Below are positions 9,811 through 19,399 of a stretch of DNA of 64,000 nucleotides, piece by piece. The translations under genes and the position numbers were made by a program. Under the pieces are notes generated by a model, which was not told the origin of the DNA, did not search any database, and saw only the letters and a program-made list of their open reading frames with translations. The stretch's first letter is position 1, and the number at the start of each line of letters is the position of its first letter. The stretch lies in assembly GCA_024449915.1 (NCBI GenBank), contig JAMZAV010000899.1, positions 186,001 through 250,000 on the forward strand. The letters run 5' to 3'. The DNA comes from Sweltsa coloradensis (Eukaryota; Arthropoda; Insecta; Plecoptera; Chloroperlidae).

Positions 9811-10451
9811 ATAAGTTAACCGCTAAACTCAAAAAATATATTTCATTCAGGCTAACTAGTAATGAATTTAGCAATTAACAGAAAAATTATTGGGGCCACC
9901 ATGACCTCCCAAAAAATTGTCAAACATGACATTTTTCGAGCTAGGTCCCATCGGCAAAAATCTCCCATAAGAAATAACATGGGGACGATATTTATGCCCC
10001 GTGACCTTGGGAGGATTTTGATCCAAAAAAATATTGGCCATTATTGACGTACTCGACAGCCTTTTCTGGAAATTCTTTATATTTTGTTTTGTAATTTGGG
10101 CAGGTAGTTCAGTCAAAATATGCTGATTACCAAGATGGGGTGTGATTTTGGAATGCATATTTTTGCGTGTTTGAGGGTATATTTGGGCACAGTTTCAAGA
10201 CACGATGTTATAAAGGGGCATTTTAGATTGGTACTATGCTCTTGTATCTATGTGGACTAAAAAAGAAGCAGGTTAAAGCCAATTTAGGAAATTTTCCATA
10301 ACACCAATTTTCGCCAATTTCTGGATCAAAAAAATTAAAAAATTCATGTTAAATCACAGTTACAAGATACATTTTTTTAAATAGTCATTTAAGTGTAGTG
10401 TTGTGCTAAAGATCACGTGGTAAAAAATAATTTTTGGGGTTTATAGCCCCT
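9811..10451. mobile_element. TTAA-flanked MITE (piggyBac-like), copy 1
   Basis: Flanked by TTAA at 9807-9810 and 10452-10455. The body is nearly identical to 33648-34290. The right end reads TATAGCCCCT; the matching G-run of the left terminus has been lost, so the left TIR is damaged. There is no transposase frame: the 61- and 96-codon frames inside are present in both copies but show no recognised domain. TTAA target duplications are typical of the piggyBac superfamily; assignment rests on that and the short TIR. Confidence 0.75.
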
Positions 10452-11499
10452 TTAACACTGCTCTGTCAACCTTCAGTTTGAAAAAGACTTTTGGATATAA
10501 GTCGAAATATCACAAATAAATATTGATAAAGAGCAGTGTTATGTCCAATAAACACTTATTTAACGAATAAATACCTGTTCTTCTAGTTTCTTTTATCTAA
10601 CTGTCGGTTATTATTACCTATGCCTTATGGGTAGGTCCGGAGTGAATGTTGAGACCCACTTATGCGTGATTACAAAACTAAAAATAATGTTAAAAATACT
10701 TATTGGAAGAGCGTGGCGATCGAAGCGAAGACTTTTGCATTAATCTTTTTGTTAGTAGGGATCATGCTAATGGCCCTTCTTCAGGAGAGGTGATTTAAAA
10801 TTGGTAAGAGGTGACGGGACTAGGAAAGAAAAATTCAAGGCTTATATAAGAGAAATCAATCATCATTTGCTTATTAACTGAATAAAACCTTTTAAAAAAC
10901 ACACAAGTACAGGTTTCAGTAAGGATTGCCAGCAGCGGGTTAAAATACATACAAATTATTATACATACTGTGTATTGTTTATTTAAAATAACATTGAGAA
11001 TTGGAACAATCAAGATTGAAGATTAGTGCTAGGTTTCGGTTCATTAATTTAAAAAATACAAAATCACTTTGAAATAAATAAATAAATAACATTTGATTTC
11101 ATTAATTAATGTCAATTTCTAACTCAAATTCCTTTTCCAAATTATAGGATCACAATCACGTTGTTATTATTCGGTAATTCTCATAAAATCAATAATTTAT
11201 AAAATATGTTAGTAAGAAATGATGAAAATGATTTTATTTTAAAAACAGTTTAAACCCTATTTTGTTGTGTTGTTACCATCAAATCAATAGGTGCCAAACA
11301 TGCGATTATGAAGTGCTGAAATGTTTAAATTAAAATTTAGGCATAGAGTAATGGTTTTAAAGTCAATTAACGCAAACATTAGTATAGGCCTATGTTTATT
11401 TTCTAACCCTTGGAAATATCAGCAAAAAATTAACAGCAGCGTGTGAAATAATATGTTTCTAATGTCTGTCAACTCGATTACAACTCCGTATTCTAAATT

Positions 11500-11616
11500 A
11501 ATATAAATACGCTGTTCCACCGAACACATAGTCGTTCTTCATTCAATTTCATTAATTTCGTTCGTCATTCCTTGTTCTTTACTCAATTAGGGTTTACGTG
11601 ATATGCGTTAGGTAAA
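11500..11616 (+). promoter_or_regulatory. Possible TATA promoter and noncoding first exon
   Basis: TATAAATAC at about 11503 is followed some 25-30 bases later by an initiator-like CATAGTCG, and then, at about 11610, by a plausible donor, TTAG|GTAAAG. No following plus-strand exon was recognised. This is motif-level evidence only. Confidence 0.2.
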
Positions 11617-12879
11617 GGTTTTTATAGAGCAGTATAGGAATAAGATTATGACATTGAAAGTAAACTGAAGACCTACATATTATATTGTTGCTAAACGATT
11701 TATTTTATAGCAGGGTATAAGTCACCTACGCTACGCCACTGCAACTAACTGGTCAATTATTAAACGCTTCGCTGGCCCACTGAGGTTGAATCAATGCCAC
11801 TGATCAGTCTTGTGGATAGAAGTCTAGAAGAGGGTCGACGACGGTGTCACTGGCCTCGGCCTCTATAACAAATTAACAAGGATCGACTTATTTAGGTTAT
11901 TGAGATCAACAATCAACAGTAGGGGTTTATTTTACTTTGGTCTCGAAAACCTAGTACCAAGACAACTGGAGAAGTGCTTTCCTTAGATGTACCTTACAAG
12001 AAACATCGATTTTCAGGCTTCATCCTACTTAAAAGCATGTTTTCTCTTTTAACTGCATAAATCTCCATTTTAATCGCCACAACATCGCTATATTATTTTA
12101 TTTCTAAAATGAAAGATGAGCCCACGCCTACATCAAGCACCTGAACTAAAATATGTTATCACAACTTTCCGATTTAAAACGACGTTTTGCTGCTTTTCTT
12201 TTAATAAATTGCTCAATTTGTCAAATGTTTAAATCTCCTGTGTTCTCGTTAGGTACTCTTCAATCACTTAGTTTTAGCTAGCTGCTAGCAAATAGAATTA
12301 CAGAAACAATAACCAGAAAGTTAAGATTTATGCAGCAGTCTCGTAAATAGCGAATATCTGGAAATTCGAAACAAAAAACATTATTTATTGTCTTAGCTAT
12401 AGCGAAGTAACTGTAGAACAAAGAACGTTATTTTCTTTTGTCTGGATTTCCTGACAAATTAAAACTTCTAGAGTACCTTATTTTGCTAATTAATTTATTC
12501 AGATTGATTAACGAACACGTGTTGTGATGTTATGGTTAACTTAAGACAATAAAGTAAAATCTCTGAAAGCAAAGATTCTCTAATCACTCCCATATGTATT
12601 CGAGTCTCGTTTGAGTAAGGTAGGTCCCAGGAGAGTTAAAACAGTTTTATTGGGTTTCTTCATACATGTTTGGTAATTTAGTACTAGAAACTAACGTTTG
12701 AGTGAAAACAAAGTGTTGTCAGAAAAAGTTGCATCCGAATTTGTATTCATTTGAATAGTTCCAATTTCTCTAAACATCTTGTAATATAAGTTTTGTAATA
12801 TTTTGAAGTAAAAAAATACATAACATTACAATCATTATAAAATATCTACGCTTAATCTCGAGATGGAAAATTACATACA

Positions 12880-12885
12880 TTTATT
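12880..12885 (-). terminator. Candidate poly(A) signal of the 13-15.8 kb gene
   Basis: AATAAA on the minus strand, about 150 bases after the TAA stop at 13035-13037. It is the first canonical hexamer I noticed downstream of that stop. Confidence 0.35.
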
Positions 12886-13034
12886 TACATGTTGCACACG
12901 GGACATACATGGTAATCAGAGTACAGCCCTAATTTTATATACAACAATATGACGCAATGAATACACACAAATATTAATTCAGCTATATCGTGAGGGATTA
13001 GGAACTAGGCCTATCTTATTTAGGTTTGAATATA

Positions 13035-13141
13035 TTATGAAATCAATATATTATTTGACTGAGTAAATGGTCGCCACCTTTGTTGATCATTGAGATACTG
13101 AAATGAATACCATGTAGAGTTTCTGTCGGTAAATATGCTAA
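13035..13141 (-). CDS. Candidate last coding exon of a minus-strand secreted-protein gene
   Basis: On the minus strand the exon follows an acceptor (pyrimidine-rich TTGTACTTTGTACTTTGCAG). It starts with the two bases that complete a valine codon left open by the exon at 13343-13460, then stays open for 35 codons to TAA. The residues include FTDRNSTWYSF and NDQQRWRPFTQ; the first contains an N-glycosylation sequon (NST). The intron between the two exons is 201 bases with GT...AG ends. Phase continuity across the intron is the main support. An internal donor cannot be excluded, so this may not be the true terminus. The family is not recognised. Confidence 0.45.
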
Positions 13142-13342
13142 CTGCAAAGTACAAAGTACAACGCCCACACGACAATGTAATCACGTGGCAGATAATGTCG
13201 AACTAGATGTTTTTGGAAATAATACCTCGAACACAATAGTTTTAAATTTCGATCAATTCTTACTTTTAAAATTACATTTTTGCAAATGAACGTTTTTTTC
13301 TCAGATGCTGACAAAAACTTTTAAGAAATGATGTTAAATTAC

Positions 13343-13460
13343 CTGTGCTAAACCTGGTATTTCCTTGGACATCATTTAACAACCCTGGGATGTTCAAGTC
13401 AGACTTTGCTGTGTAGTGGCGCTGTAACCAATCTGGAACATAAAGTGTGTATTTCAAATA
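13343..13460 (-). CDS. Candidate internal coding exon of the same gene
   Basis: The exon is bounded on the minus strand by a strong acceptor (ATCACTTTTGCTCTGTGTAG) and a donor, CACAG|GTAATT. It is 118 bases, open in a single frame over 39 codons, and ends in phase 1, which matches the next exon. The protein begins YLKYTLYVPDWLQRHY and later has IPGLLNDVQGNTRF. The mix of W, P, G, R and H residues is unlike the AT-driven chance frames around it. It does not join the signal-peptide exon at 14283-14501 in phase, so at least one exon between them remains unidentified. I do not recognise the domain. Confidence 0.5.
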
Positions 13461-13479
13461 CTACACAGAGCAAAAGTGA

Positions 13480-13840
13480 TATAGAATGGGACAAACATTT
13501 TTATAATCAAGAACATTGATGATAAAAAGAAGTTCAATGAGGCAGTGAAAAGTTTACTACTTCAAAAGGGATATTACAGTGTGGAGGAGTGCCTACTTGA
13601 TAAGCAACCCTAGTTGCTAGTTTTTAGTACTAGGACAGAACAAGAGGATGTATATGTTTGTGTTTTTAATGATGTTTGTTTTAAATGGTTGAATGTTTGT
13701 TTTGGGTTTTACTTAACTCATTTTTATTGTACGCTGTTGACAATTACATTACCCGTCTGCTATACAGACTTATGGGTTTTTTGTTTGTATGCTTGAAAAA
13801 ATAATTAAAAAATAAAAAATAAAAAATAAATAAATAAAAG
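13480..13840 (+). mobile_element. 3' fragment of a non-LTR retrotransposon in an intron
   Basis: A plus-strand frame ending at the TAG at 13611-13613 reads KKKFNEAVKSLLLQKGYYSV then EEC. This is the lysine-rich, YYSVEE-type C-terminus typical of CR1/Jockey-like polyproteins. It is followed by a short 3' UTR and an A-rich tail of repeated AAATAAAA at about 13795-13838. Everything upstream of the C-terminus is missing, as expected for a 5'-truncated LINE insertion. It sits antisense in an intron of the minus-strand gene model. Confidence 0.6.
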
Positions 13841-14282
13841 CGAAACGACTTTTTGCAATATTTGTGTTACGAATTCATTGTTGAAAGTTGAAAGTTGCAA
13901 AATACCACTGGGGCAAATAAGAAGTTGATGTCCCTAGTGATCAAAAGTTTGTTGTCACTGTCACGTTTAAGATGCATCGTGACATTTGTTTGAATGCGCT
14001 ACAAGTAACTCACATTAAATTCAGAAGCACTACATGAATACTTCCAAACATTCATTAATCATGGCATAAGTAGAACAATGTGTTATGGTATATTGTTTGA
14101 TGTGTATCAGCGCAATATACACCTCCAGTTAGCGTACGAATTATTTGAGAATTAGATTTGATGAGTGGTTTGACAAAATATGTTCCACATGAACACATTC
14201 GCACCCACACAGATAGAACCTGTGTCACAACCGTGTGAGCCACCTTTTCCTGAGTAGAACAGACATGACCAAGGATACTTAC

Positions 14283-14501
14283 GAGCGTCGAGAGAGTATG
14301 GGGATTTCATGGTGAGAGTATGGTGAAAGAGTTTCACCAGTCTGGTTCTGGTGAAGATACTGCAGGGAGAGATGTCTATTGTCTAGGACTGCTCTGCAAG
14401 GCTCCAGTGCAGATCGGCTTGAGGCGAGCATAAACAACAGACAAATGAAATTAGCTGCCGTGAGAGTCATTGTTTTGATGGAGTGAAAATAAAGTCAACA
14501 T
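14283..14501 (-). CDS. Candidate first coding exon with signal peptide
   Basis: The ATG at 14468-14470 on the minus strand opens a frame of 62 codons plus 2 bases up to a consensus donor (GCTC|GTAAGT, intron begins 14282). The N-terminus, MTLTAANFICLLFMLASSRS, has the short polar start, hydrophobic core and small-residue cleavage region of a secretory signal peptide. The mature part starts near ALEPC, contains a sequon (NQT) and runs to ILSRR. An acceptor (TACTCGTAG) lies 31 bases upstream of the ATG, so the exon probably starts at 14501. An ATG at that boundary opens a short overlapping uORF. The product is a small secreted or membrane protein of unknown family. Confidence 0.55.
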
Positions 14502-14632
14502 CTACGAGTATTCCCCACACAAAATATGAAAGCAATATCAGACTAAATCTCATTAATTTTGTATGGATAAACCAGCTCAATGGACGACTGGTGATGGGCG
14601 GAGCTTAAAACGATCGATAGGCCAAGTGTCGA

Positions 14633-15455
14633 GAGTTGGGATAGATTCTCATTTCCCAAGTTTACGTCTGTTGAACGGCGCAACACTAATCACGCTCTAA
14701 CTCTTATTCTATTCATTATTTGGACAAAACTTAAGAGGAATATTATTTAGCAAACATATCATTGCTTAAAATAGCGATTATTGCGAATTTTTTGACACAG
14801 CCGTTAACTTGTTATTACAATGTACGCATCATACATAAAAAATAATCAAAACGACTATAAACTTTCTCAACTTCAATTGACAAAAAACTACTGACCGGAT
14901 TTCGACAAGACCTCTTTCAAAAAATTCATCAGACTGTTTAGACAAGAAATAAATTAACTTTCTAGACACAAAGTGCACTGAACGAAAATTTACAGCATGG
15001 GTTAATGTGCAGCGTGCAGTTTTTCACGGCTCATCCGCACGTCAAAAGTGCGTATTTGTCATAAAAACACATACACTGCATATGAACCTATGCTATAAAA
15101 TTTCGATCAGTGCACTTTCTATCTAGAAAGTTGATTTATTTCTTGTCTAAACAGCCGGATGCATTTTTTGAAGGAGGTCTTGTCAAAATCCGGTCAGTAG
15201 TTTTTTGACAATTGAAGTTGAGAAAGTTTATAGTCGTTTTGATTAATTTTTATGTATGATGCGTACATTGTAATAACAAGTTAACGGCTGTGTCAAAAAA
15301 TTTCCAATAATCGCTATTTTAAGCAATTATATGTTTGCTAAAAAATATTCCTCTTAAGTTTTGTCCAAATAATGAATAGAATAAGAGTTAGAGCGTGATT
15401 AGTGTTGCGCCGTTCAACAGACGTAAACTTGGGAAATGAGGATTTATCCCAACTC
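14633..15455. mobile_element. 823-bp foldback element in the first intron
   Basis: The arms run inwards from GAGTTGGGAT (14633) and ATCCCAACTC (15446) and stay paired over about 390 bases each, down to a core near 15025-15078. Paired landmarks include ACGTCTGTTGAACGGCGCAA with TTGCGCCGTTCAACAGACGT, and CAACTTCAATTGACAAAAAA with its complement. Divergence between the arms is low, roughly one mismatch per 15-20 bases. No transposase frame or clear target duplication was found. The whole palindrome lies inside the predicted intron 14502-15571. Confidence 0.85.
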
Positions 15456-15571
15456 ATTCCGCCATGTTGCCTCGTGACGTCAGGAGGCGGGTAAAATACT
15501 TGTTGGCACCAAGACGATGATGCCAATAAATACGAGGGAAAATGAAGAAAACAAATCACAATCGAGCTTAC

Positions 15572-15810
15572 CTTGGCTTCGAGACAGTAGGCTTGTGGAG
15601 ACGGCGAACTTGCCGTTTGAGCAAGGTGTCGATGTAGGTGATGAAGAGGGAAAATGATAGGCTAGCCTAGTGAGATGATAGAAGGGGGATCGATAATGAT
15701 GAAAGTAGCAAATGATGATACAACAACATACGTAATGCACACGAAAAATCAACTTAAATATCACTTGTATAAAGCACTGTGAACTGTGTGTGTTAAGAAA
15801 GTGTCACTGA
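15572..15810 (-). promoter_or_regulatory. Candidate 5' UTR exon and promoter of the secreted-protein gene
   Basis: On the minus strand a strong donor, GCCAAG|GTAAGC, ends an exon at 15572. Upstream, an initiator-like CACTCAGTGAC lies near 15808 and a CCAAT motif about 25-30 bases before it, in sequence with more CpG than its surroundings. Splicing this exon to the acceptor at 14502 would remove the palindrome-bearing intron of 1,070 bases. A 94-codon frame begins at 15764, but it reads straight through the donor into the intron and I do not think it is translated. Confidence 0.4.
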
Positions 15811-16475
15811 GTGACCACGAAGAATACTTATTGGCTGTTGCTCTCGAGGCAACTATGAAATATGCGAATAATACACTGTCTAGAACAGACAGCCGTACTG
15901 AGGTCTGAATGCTATGGCAGTTCGAATGCAACAGAGGCGAGCCAGCGACCTGTCTAGGTCAGGTTTAAAATCAGAGATAAGAGAAGCAAGGGGGGTACGA
16001 GGGGAGTGAAAAACTAAATACTACGTGAAACAAGAGTGGGCTAATACTGGCGCGAACATACTAGTCGTCAATTCCTATCATCAATGGCGTGCACAATTGC
16101 ATAATTTTTAGAGGACAATAATAGTGGGTAGTGTGCAAGAGCAATTGTCATGTTTCGAACTTACTTTATAAGTGGAACAATTCGACACTGAAAAATAGGT
16201 CTCCAATGAAACAAAACACCCCCTTTATAATTGAAAAATTAATACAGTTGTATTTACCATCTACCCACTAGGTAACAAGATCTATACAGTTATTATTAAT
16301 AAAGTGAAATAATTGTTGAAAAGTATAATAAATTAATATATAAAACATTATTCTATTAAAATATGAGGATTGCTGCCGCTCCTCAGGGAGCGTACAGAGA
16401 TCTACCAAGAGCCACTCAAGCGTAATTACATTGTGTTGTGAATAGTGATTACCTTGATCCCAGCCACCTGAGTCA

Positions 16476-16565
16476 AGTTCACTTACCATTGTTCTATTCA
16501 GGACCCCTTGTACATCGCCTGCATATTCAGAGTCCACGCAAGTTGGCTCGGATCACCTTATTGTA
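16476..16565. other. Candidate exon with splice signals on both strands
   Basis: On the plus strand an acceptor (TTGTTCTATTCAG) at about 16500 and a consensus donor (TTATT|GTAAGT) at about 16562 frame a 61-base exon open in all three frames. On the minus strand the same stretch has a donor, ACAATG|GTAAGT, closing a frame that reads CVDSEYAGDVQGVLNRTM, but a good acceptor is missing. The true strand cannot be decided from sequence. Confidence 0.25.
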
Positions 16566-16589
16566 AGTCCATGTCATGTGAAACTACTG

Positions 16590-17600
16590 CCTAGATTAAT
16601 TAGTGTGAAGTCATTTCGAATCAATACTGGCCTTCCAAGTCTTCATTTCTCTCCATTTCCTCCTCTCATCCCTTGCCACCATTCGCCTCTCTCTTTTAAA
16701 TCTTCTTTCACCCGGTCTTGCCAGTTAGTTACCATAGTCTATCTTGAGTTTTCTTCTATTGCCTTGAAATTCTGGCCTCTCTTTTCTTATGTCCATTCTA
16801 ACTCAATCTTTCCCTTCCCATTTTAAACTTCGAACCACTCTTACTTTTACCTTCCCACTGTTGACTATACTTAACAAAAACACTGTCTTAATGTTGAAAG
16901 TTATGTTTAGATTACCAACAGTGATTTTCATAACTATTTACTAATAACATGTGCAATAATGTTAATGAATGTACCATTGATGTTCTTTGTCGATCATTTT
17001 TACGTGGCAAGTGTGTCGATATAAGACTTCGAAGCAGTTGTTATCAAGATTTGTTTTAGTACCATTGTATCTCTCGACTTTCGAGATTGCTTCTACCTCT
17101 TCTATATACTTATACTTATTCACCTCTTGTAGTTTTAATCCTCATTTGTTCTACTTTTGAATGCAGCGGTTTTGCAACTCTTGACGAGTTTCAACGAGTT
17201 TACAATAGTCATTAGAATGCTCCGGAGAATATGAAGCACAATTTGAACACCATTAATACTTCGTTTTTATTTACTTAATTATTAGTTTATTCTATTTAAT
17301 TTTTATTGCTTATGTGCACTGAAAATCATATGTGGTTTATAATAATAATGCTCCTGTTCACTTGCATCAAATAACGTTTTGCCACTTTCAGACCCCCACT
17401 GCCAAGTAAAACCACATATTTAGAAATTGCTATCAGTTACATAACTTAAATCATGTATCCTACTCTGTACTAATTATCATCAATCACTTCCCCATTAACC
17501 GATATCCTTCATGTATCTTAATAAACGTTCGTCCAAACTTAGTATACAGTATTTACAGTATTTATTTAGCAGTATTTTACAGTATAATCATAACCATATG
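16590..17600. other. No gene recognised; CT-rich patch
   Basis: About 16630-16860 is C/T-rich on the plus strand. The rest is AT-rich without a supported feature. Confidence 0.45.
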
Positions 17601-17609
17601 TGATATGTC

Positions 17610-18605
17610 ACAGCTGTCATCCACAACAATGGCTGCTTAAATCATGTATCAAGAAATATCATGCATAATATGTTATTAGTTACTCCACAACAATAGCTAT
17701 GCTTACATCATGTCCAAAAAATATCTTGTACACTATGTTATAAATTACTACTTACAAAGCTTTTAACAATGTTTCTTAAAAATCATGTCCATACGCTGAC
17801 AATCCAAAACATGCTTAAATCGTGTGTCAAGAAATATCATGTACAATATGTTATCAGTTACTCCACAACAATAGCTATGCTTACATCATGTCTAAAAATA
17901 TCATGTGCAATATATTATCAATAACTTCTTACAAATCCTTTAATTATGTATCTTAAAATCATGGCCATAATATGCTGTCACTCCAAAACATGTAATGAGA
18001 TGTCACTCCTTATATGCTTAAATCATGGACCAGAAAATATCAATTGTATATGTTATCTATCAATACTTACAAAGCTTTTAACACTGTATCTTAAAAATCA
18101 TGTCTATATACTGTCACTCCAAAACACTGGCTATGCTTAAATCATGTATCAATAAATATCATGTACAATATGCTATCAGTTACTCCACAACAATAGCTAT
18201 GCATATATCAAGTCTAAAAATATCATGTACAATATGTTATAAATCACTAATAAGATAGCTTTTAACAATGGATTTTAAAAACCATGTCCATGCTGTCACT
18301 CCAAAACACTGGCTATGCTTAAATCATGTATCAAGAAATATCACGTACAATATGTTATCAGTTACTCCACAACAATAGCTATACTTACATTATGTATAAA
18401 AATATCATGTGCAATATATTATCAGTAACTACTTACAAAGCTTTTAATAATGTATCTAAAAATCATGACCATATACTGTCACTCCAAAACACTGGCTGCT
18501 TAAACCACGGATCAAGAAATGTTATCAAATTGTACAATATGTTATCTATCATTACTTACAAAGATTTTAATTATGTACCAGAAAAATCACGTCCATATTT
18601 TTGTC
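17610..18605 (+). repeat. Tandem repeat array, unit about 180 bp
   Basis: About five diverged units. Each has the landmarks CACTCCAAAACACTGGC, then ATGCTTAAATCATGTATCAA, CTCCACAACAATAGCTATG, and CTTACAAAGCTTTTAA. The CACAACAATAGCTATG block occurs at about 17684, 17864, 18185 and 18367. One unit near 17980-18060 is rearranged. The array ends directly at the stop codon of the coiled-coil ORF, and its unit resembles sequence inside the end of that ORF. Confidence 0.8.
18566..18571 (-). terminator. Candidate poly(A) signal (ATTAAA) of the coiled-coil gene
   Basis: ATTAAA on the minus strand 36 bases after the stop codon of the 241-codon ORF. It lies in the last unit of the tandem array, so the array may supply the 3' end of this transcript. 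Confidence 0.3.
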
Positions 18606-18606
18606 A

Positions 18607-19332
18607 TCAGTCACTCAACATCACTGTATCGACACAGGTTGTGTACAGCTTAAAATCAGTCACTCCGCTATCACTGTCAATGCTTATATCGTTTGGAGAT
18701 TTTAATAGTTGTATTTCCTCCACATACTGGTCACAGATGGTTTTTAGCTCAAAGTTTTCATTTTCAATCACTTTATTTTCGCAAATGGTATTTTCTAGCA
18801 ACTTTTCTCGTTCCTCTTTCTTCGCTTGCCACATTTTACCTTCCTTTTCCAGAGCTTTATTCTTACGGCTCACTTTCTTTACTTCTTCATGAACACGCTC
18901 ACTTTCGTGTTCTAATAACAAAATGTGTTCCTGTAAGCTTTTGCATTCGCTTTTTAACATTAGGATTTCAAATCGCTTTGCATTTTTCTCGGCAAAATAT
19001 GCCTCTCTTCTCCCTGTCTCTTGCAAATCTGCTTGAAGTTCAAGAATCAAACTTCGTTTTTTATTTAATTTTTTAAGGAGCTCTTTGTACTGTAAATCTT
19101 TTCTTTCAATTAATTCCTTAAATCCTGTTTGTTCGTCCTCCATCTCATTTATTTGTAGTTTTAAGTTCTTGACTTCATTGTTACGCCGTTCCAATAGTTT
19201 CTCTAATGTTGCTACTTTTTCCTGAAGAATGTGTATTTGACTAATATCGGAGATGTCAAGCACATTGCTGGCTTCACTGCAATCAGCATCAAAGGAACTA
19301 GAGAAAATCTCGCAGAGTTGAGACGAATTCAT
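18607..19332 (-). CDS. Coiled-coil protein, 241 residues, uninterrupted frame
   Basis: This is the longest clean open frame outside the retrotransposons. The N-terminus (about 1-31) is Ser/Asp-rich (SSSFDADCSEASNVLDISD). Residues about 33-215 are E/K/L-rich with leucines in heptad spacing (for example EKVATLEKLLERRNNEVKNL), as in a long parallel coiled coil. The C-terminal tail holds SPNDISIDSDSGVTDF. No enzyme motif, signal peptide or membrane segment is seen, so a cytoplasmic or cytoskeletal scaffold is likely, but I cannot name a family. A strong acceptor (TTTTCATTCCTAG) ends two bases before the ATG and an in-frame stop lies upstream, so the ATG is the probable start. A single-exon CDS behind a 5' UTR intron fits. 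An internal exonised fragment of a larger gene is less likely. Confidence 0.75.
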   Translation of the reverse strand: MNSSQLCEIFSSSFDADCSEASNVLDISDISQIHILQEKVATLEKLLERRNNEVKNLKLQINEMEDEQTGFKELIERKDLQYKELLKKLNKKRSLILELQADLQETGRREAYFAEKNAKRFEILMLKSECKSLQEHILLLEHESERVHEEVKKVSRKNKALEKEGKMWQAKKEEREKLLENTICENKVIENENFELKTICDQYVEEIQLLKSPNDISIDSDSGVTDFKLYTTCVDTVMLSD

Positions 19333-19399
19333 TTCTAGGAATGAAAATAGATTACACTTGTATTCGTTTATTTACTCAAAACAGTAACAAACATAATAA

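Larger units (their letters stand above)
10456..13030. other. No gene recognised
   Basis: AT-rich DNA with no recognised repeat or coding exon. The minus-strand 3' end of the gene at 13035-15810 probably extends into its right end, with an AATAAA signal at 12880-12885. Confidence 0.45.

Noticed and set aside
9868..10158. 96-codon minus frame, also present at 33708-33998
   Set aside because: It occurs in both MITE copies but shows no domain; conservation is explained by recent copying of the element.
16268..16537. Copia-type polyprotein fragment suggested by VDSEYAGD
   Set aside because: The similarity covers only eight residues and the rest diverges; no other copia motif is nearby.
17610..18605. 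CRISPR-like array
   Set aside because: Units of ~180 bp diverge throughout and lack a short conserved repeat with unique spacers; it is an ordinary eukaryotic tandem repeat.
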